Source: Scleromatobacter sp964418745
GTDB lineage: Bacteria; Pseudomonadota; Gammaproteobacteria; Burkholderiales; Burkholderiaceae_C
DNA length: 64,000 bases
Assembly (NCBI GenBank): GCA_964418745.1
Contig: CAYQMX010000006.1
Coordinates: 186,001-250,000 of the forward strand
Reading direction: 5' to 3'
Positions 60,504 to 64,000 of the stretch are shown in pieces. The translations under genes and the position numbers were made by a program. A model generated the notes under the pieces. That model worked only from the letters and a program-made list of their open reading frames with translations, was not told where the DNA came from and did no database searches. How positions within the stretch are numbered: position 1 is the stretch's first letter; each line of letters opens with the position of its first letter.

Positions 60504-61076
60504 CTACTTCTTGATGCTGGTGTCGTTGACGACGCTGCGGACGCCCTCGACGTTGCGTGCGACGGACGTCGCGCGTGCTTGCTCATCGGCGCTGTCGACA
60601 AAGCCGCTCAGCTGCACGACGCCCTTGTTGGTGGTGACGGCGAATTCGGTGCCGCGCGTCTGGTCGTCGGCGAGCAGGGCCGACTTCACCTTGACGGTGA
60701 CGACGGCGTCGTCCAGCACCGCGCCGGCGGTGGTCTTGCCGTCCTTGACCATCAGCTTGTTCTGCACTGACTGCACGCCCTCGACGCCCTGGGCCAGTTG
60801 TACCTCGCGGTCGGCCTGCGCCTGGTTGTCGACGAAGCCGCTGAGCATCACCTCGCCCTTGCGGGTCTCGACGCTGGTGTCGCCGCCCTTGGCCAGGCTG
60901 TCGGCCAGCAGCGTGGACTTCACCTTGGTGGTGATGACCGCGTCGTCCAGGTGGGTGCCGGCCGACACCTGCTTGTCGGCGGGCGTGTCGGTGCGGCCGC
61001 AACCGGCCAGCGCCAGCGCGGCGAGCGTCGCCGCGACGGCGATGGCCAGGGGGATCGGGGGGGCTTGGGTGTGCAT
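60504..61076 (-). CDS. Lipoprotein with two BON domains (OsmY-like)
   Basis: A 190-residue envelope protein with a signal peptide and lipobox (ALAGCGR). Two BON domains follow in tandem (DDAVITTKVKSTLLAD/MLSGFVDNQ and DDAVVTVKVKSALLADD/VQLSGFVDS), about 75 residues each. OsmY-like proteins are induced by osmotic or envelope stress. ATG 61076 is used; the frame upstream is open without support. Confidence 0.9.
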   Translation of the reverse strand: MHTQAPPIPLAIAVAATLAALALAGCGRTDTPADKQVSAGTHLDDAVITTKVKSTLLADSLAKGGDTSVETRKGEVMLSGFVDNQAQADREVQLAQGVEGVQSVQNKLMVKDGKTTAGAVLDDAVVTVKVKSALLADDQTRGTEFAVTTNKGVVQLSGFVDSADEQARATSVARNVEGVRSVVNDTSIKK

Positions 61077-61294
61077 GGGGGTGTCTCCTGCCTGGCCTCG
61101 CGGCCGGTGCACCCAGTCGGCAAGCACCGTGCCCGACAGTGGATGGCGGGCCGGCGACAGCTGGCGTTCAGCTCGGCGGCGGTCTCCCTAGCTCGACGGG
61201 TGGCGAGGCTGGCGCCCCACCCGCCGGAGGGATCCAATCGGGCTGGCACAGGTCCACGCTGTTGCTTCCCGCCCTCATTTACTGGAGTTGCACC

Positions 61295-62920
61295 ATGACG
61301 GAAACCAGATTCATTGCGGTACCCGGCAGCGAACGCACGCCGGCGTTCGGCGCCACCGCCACGCGCGCCGCCGACGCGGAGGCCTGGGTGGAGGTCACCT
61401 TGAAGCTCGCCCGCAAGGCACCCCTGCCCGAGCTCGACACGCGGCCCGCGCGCGCGTTGTCGGCCGCCGAGGTCGGCACGCAGTACGGCGCCTCCGACGC
61501 GGCGATCAAGCGGGTGTCCGACACCTTCGCCGGCCTGGGCCTGACGGTGCTGGGCAGCGATGCCGCCTCGCGCACGGTCAAGCTCGGCGGCCCGGTGCAC
61601 GCGATGGAGAACGCGTTCCAGGTCAAGCTGCTGCAGTTCGAGGGCATCCGCGGCCCGTACCGCGGGCGCATCGGCGCGCTGCACGTGCCGGCGGCGCTCG
61701 AACACGACATCGTCGCCGTGTTCGGCCTGGACAACCGGCGCGTCGTGCGTCGCCGCCCCGACGGCGCCCACAAGCGCCACGCGCTCGACCACACGGCCGC
61801 GGCCACCAAGAAGCGGCCCTGGTTCTTCCCGTCCGAGCTCGCGACCGCGTACGACTTCCCGGCCGGCGACGGCAGCGGCCAGACCATCGGCCTGCTCGAG
61901 TTCGGTGGCGGCTTCTTCGCCGACGACCTGGCCGCGTTCGGCAAGGTGGCCGGCCTCGCCAGCCTGCCCACGGTGGTGCCGATCAGCGTCGACAGGATGC
62001 CCACCAACACCAACGACGAGGCCACCGGCGAGGTGATGCTGGACGTCGAGGTGCTGGCCGGCATCTGCCCGAAGGCGACGATTCCCGTGTGGTTCAGCCA
62101 GTTCACGGAAAAGGGCTGGGTCGACGCGCTCGATGCCGCCATGCACGACCCCAAGTACAAGCCGCAGGTGCTGTCGATCAGCTGGGGCTACGCCGAGGAC
62201 GTGTCGGTGTGGACGGCGGCGGCGGTGCAGCAGGTCAACGAGGCGCTGAAGGAGGCCGCGCTGATGGGCATCACGGTGTGCGTGGCCGCGGGTGACGACG
62301 GCTCGTCCGACGGCATCGGCGACGGCCACGCGCACGTCGACTTCCCCAGCTCGAGCCCGTTCGTGCTGGCGGTCGGCGGCACGCTGCTGCGCACCGGCGC
62401 GAAGCGCACGGAACGGGCCTGGAAGGACGGCGACGGCCTGCGCTCGGACAACGGCGGCTCCACCGGCGGCGGCGTCAGCCTGCGCATCGCGCGGCCGTCC
62501 TGGCAGGGCGGCCTGGACGTCGCGCCGGTCAATCCGGGGCAGACGGCGGGTCGCATCGTGCCCGATGTCGCCGCCAACGCCAGCGCCAACACCGGCTACT
62601 TCGTGGTCGCCGGCGGACAGCAGGAGATCAGCGGCGGCACCAGCGCCTCGGCGCCGCTGTGGGCCGCGCTGGTGGCGCGCATGAACCAGCAGCTGGCCGC
62701 CAGCGGCAAGCACGTCGGCTACCTGACGCCGCTGCTCTACGGGGCGGCGCCCGGCGGCGCCGCCCCGTTGGGCAAGCTGGGCTGCAACGACATCCACACC
62801 GGCGACAATGTCACGGCGCATGTCGGCGGCTTCAAGTCGACCACCGGCTTCGACGCCGTGACCGGCTGGGGCTCACCGCGCGGCAACGACCTGCTGGCGG
62901 CGCTGGCCAAGCTCGTCTAG
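61295..62920 (+). CDS. S53-family serine-carboxyl peptidase (sedolisin)
   Basis: A 541-residue peptidase. A pro-kumamolisin activation domain covers about 30-150. The catalytic domain has Glu246 and Asp250 (GEVMLDVEV), the oxyanion Asp in AAGDDGSSDG (about 334), and Ser450 in GGTSASAP; the Ca2+-binding end is FDAVTGWGSPRG. No signal peptide is visible at the N-terminus (MTETRFIAVPG), although sedolisins usually act outside the cell at acid pH. ATG 61295 follows TGGAG. Confidence 0.92.
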   Translation: MTETRFIAVPGSERTPAFGATATRAADAEAWVEVTLKLARKAPLPELDTRPARALSAAEVGTQYGASDAAIKRVSDTFAGLGLTVLGSDAASRTVKLGGPVHAMENAFQVKLLQFEGIRGPYRGRIGALHVPAALEHDIVAVFGLDNRRVVRRRPDGAHKRHALDHTAAATKKRPWFFPSELATAYDFPAGDGSGQTIGLLEFGGGFFADDLAAFGKVAGLASLPTVVPISVDRMPTNTNDEATGEVMLDVEVLAGICPKATIPVWFSQFTEKGWVDALDAAMHDPKYKPQVLSISWGYAEDVSVWTAAAVQQVNEALKEAALMGITVCVAAGDDGSSDGIGDGHAHVDFPSSSPFVLAVGGTLLRTGAKRTERAWKDGDGLRSDNGGSTGGGVSLRIARPSWQGGLDVAPVNPGQTAGRIVPDVAANASANTGYFVVAGGQQEISGGTSASAPLWAALVARMNQQLAASGKHVGYLTPLLYGAAPGGAAPLGKLGCNDIHTGDNVTAHVGGFKSTTGFDAVTGWGSPRGNDLLAALAKLV

Positions 62921-62935
62921 CCACCCGCGCGAGCG

Positions 62936-62968
62936 CGGACGGCGCGCCCGGCGGGGCCGCGCCGTCCG
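62936..62968 (+). terminator. GC-rich hairpin after the S53 peptidase gene
   Basis: An 11-bp perfect stem (62936-62946 with 62958-62968) with an 11-nt loop lies 15 bases after the stop. No T-run follows. It is the most stable of four such hairpins in the GC-rich part. Confidence 0.55.
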
Positions 62969-63023
62969 GCCACCGGCGCGCCGCCGCTTGAAGCCGCCGA
63001 CCCGGCGCGTCGATACTGGCGCG

Positions 63024-63602
63024 ATGGAACCGACCCGCCCACCCCTGAACGTGCTGGCGCTGTGCGGCAGCCTGCGCCGTGCCTCGATCAACGCCGCGCT
63101 GCTGCGCGCGGCCGCCCGGCTGGCGGCGCCCGCGGCCGACATCGAGGTGGCGGACTGGCTGGGCCGACTGCCCCTGTTCGATCCCGATCGCGAGGCCGAC
63201 GTGCCGCCGCCGGTGCAGGCCCTGCGACTGGGCGTGGCCGGCGCCGACGCGATCCTGATCGCCAGCCCCGAGTACGCGCACGGCGTCAGCGGCACGATCA
63301 AGAACGCGCTCGACTGGCTGGTGAGCTTCGAGCCGTTCATCCACAAGCCGGTGGCCGTCGTCAACGCCTCCCCGCGCGCCCATCACGCGGACGACGCCCT
63401 GCGCGAGACCTTGCGCACGATGTCGGCCGCGCTGGTCGGCGAGCGCTCGTTCACGGTCGAGCTGCTGGGTGCGGGGCTGGACGAGGACGCGATGGTGGCC
63501 GCGCCCGGGGTGGCCGCCGTCGTCGCCGCGGCCGTGGCCGCCCTGCGCGCCGAGATCGCCCGCCAGGCCGCCGCCGGCGTGCCGTCCTTTCCGCTGGACT
63601 GA
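63024..63602 (+). CDS. NADPH-dependent FMN reductase-like flavoprotein
   Basis: A 192-residue flavodoxin-fold protein. The FMN-phosphate loop is LCGSLRRASINAALL; the second motif ASPEYAHGVSGTIKNALDWL matches the FMN_red family (ChrR/ArsH relatives). It could reduce quinones, azo dyes or metals. ATG 63024 fits best; an upstream ATG at 62988 would place the hairpin region in the gene. Confidence 0.9.
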   Translation: MEPTRPPLNVLALCGSLRRASINAALLRAAARLAAPAADIEVADWLGRLPLFDPDREADVPPPVQALRLGVAGADAILIASPEYAHGVSGTIKNALDWLVSFEPFIHKPVAVVNASPRAHHADDALRETLRTMSAALVGERSFTVELLGAGLDEDAMVAAPGVAAVVAAAVAALRAEIARQAAAGVPSFPLD

Positions 63603-63641
63603 CGTGTTGCGGCCCGCGCGCGGGAGTCGGATACTCGACGC

Positions 63642-63974
63642 ATGGCCATCCCTCACGCACGCTCCGGACAGATCGTCGACCTCCTGCCCGCCGACGGCTC
63701 GCTGCCCTCGCCGCTGTCCCACGCGCTCTTCAAGAGCAGCCAGCTGGAGGTGATGCGCGTCGTGCTGCCGGCCGGCAAGGCGTTTCCGCCGCACCGGGTG
63801 GCCGGCGAGATCACCGTGCAGTGCCTGGCGGGCCGCATCGACTTCAGCGTCGACGGCGTGTCGCAGGAACTGCGCGCCGGCCAGTTGCTGCACCTCGAGG
63901 GCGGCGTGCTGCACGGGCTCGTCGGCCTCGAGGACGCCGCGGCGCTCGTGACCATCGTGCTGGGCAAACCCTGA
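63642..63974 (+). CDS. Small cupin-domain protein
   Basis: A 110-residue single cupin barrel: LPAGKAFPPHRVAGEITVQCLAGR for the first motif and LRAGQLLHLEGGVLHGL for the second. Metal-binding His are at PPHR and VLHG. It starts 39 nt after the FMN reductase gene and may be co-transcribed. Function is not evident. Confidence 0.87.
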   Translation: MAIPHARSGQIVDLLPADGSLPSPLSHALFKSSQLEVMRVVLPAGKAFPPHRVAGEITVQCLAGRIDFSVDGVSQELRAGQLLHLEGGVLHGLVGLEDAAALVTIVLGKP

Positions 63975-64000
63975 GGGCCTGCGTTCTTCAAATTGCCGCG

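Noticed and set aside
1..64000. tRNA or rRNA genes, including an integration site at the 19.7 kb composition break
   Set aside because: I saw no cloverleaf with GTTCGA-type arms or CCA end and no rRNA sequence by eye; a tRNA scan would settle it.

Overview
The window looks like a high-GC betaproteobacterial chromosome, probably order Burkholderiales (Rubrivivax/Leptothrix-like). This rests on gene content, codon use and protein style (MoaA, LplT, DUF1631, OPT transporter, paired b561/diheme cytochromes), not on a database search. Coding is dense, with many 1-8 nt stop/start overlaps and several convergent genes that overlap at their tails.

Positions 1 to about 19.7 kb form an arsenic and cytochrome region with visibly lower GC and more relaxed third-codon positions than the rest. 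It holds the end of an outer-membrane barrel gene, a pstSCAB phosphate ABC importer, an aromatic/aspartate-type aminotransferase, an ArsR repressor with a Lys/Ala-rich tail, arsenite oxidase aioBA, and moaA for molybdopterin synthesis. Facing the other way is an arsR - (arsC relic) - arsC - aquaglyceroporin operon. The pieces fit together: AioBA oxidises arsenite to arsenate in the periplasm, MoaA supports its cofactor, the Pst system imports phosphate in competition with arsenate, and ArsC plus the channel handle arsenate that enters the cell. A Tn3-family transposase relic and an orphan pair of terminators separate this from a cytochrome region: b561 + OmpR-type regulator + sensor kinase, then a monoheme c (DUF1924/SHP-like), a diheme c, and a b561-diheme fusion, then a small zinc-ribbon protein. 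Three OmpR-family-like boxes (6-5-6 direct repeats) sit upstream of these three transcription units, two of them at identical spacing from a TAACAT -10 element.

From about 19.8 kb on, GC is very high. Region by region: BON lipoprotein, CDF transporter and P-type ATPase (20-24 kb); argC and a divergent LysR gene; an ABC exporter with MacB/HlyD-like parts and a long-chain acyl-CoA synthetase (25.9-32 kb); an orphan PAS kinase; a TonB-dependent receptor; DUF1631. A lipid-envelope neighbourhood spans 38.6-46.6 kb: GT2 and GT4 glycosyltransferases, LplT-like transporter, a membrane-anchored class III aminotransferase, phosphatidylserine decarboxylase and a YbhN-like flippase. The last two genes are joined by 3.6 perfect 65-nt repeats whose stop and start codons interlock. 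Then come a MATE exporter, OPT transporter, tag, an AraC regulator with a divergent FAD-oxidase/GlpD-like/FGGY-kinase operon, GNAT and VOC proteins, an unknown lipoprotein pair, stress-type BON and Lmo0937-like proteins, an S53 peptidase, an FMN reductase and a cupin.

All family assignments are from reading motifs and overall sequence; no searches were run.
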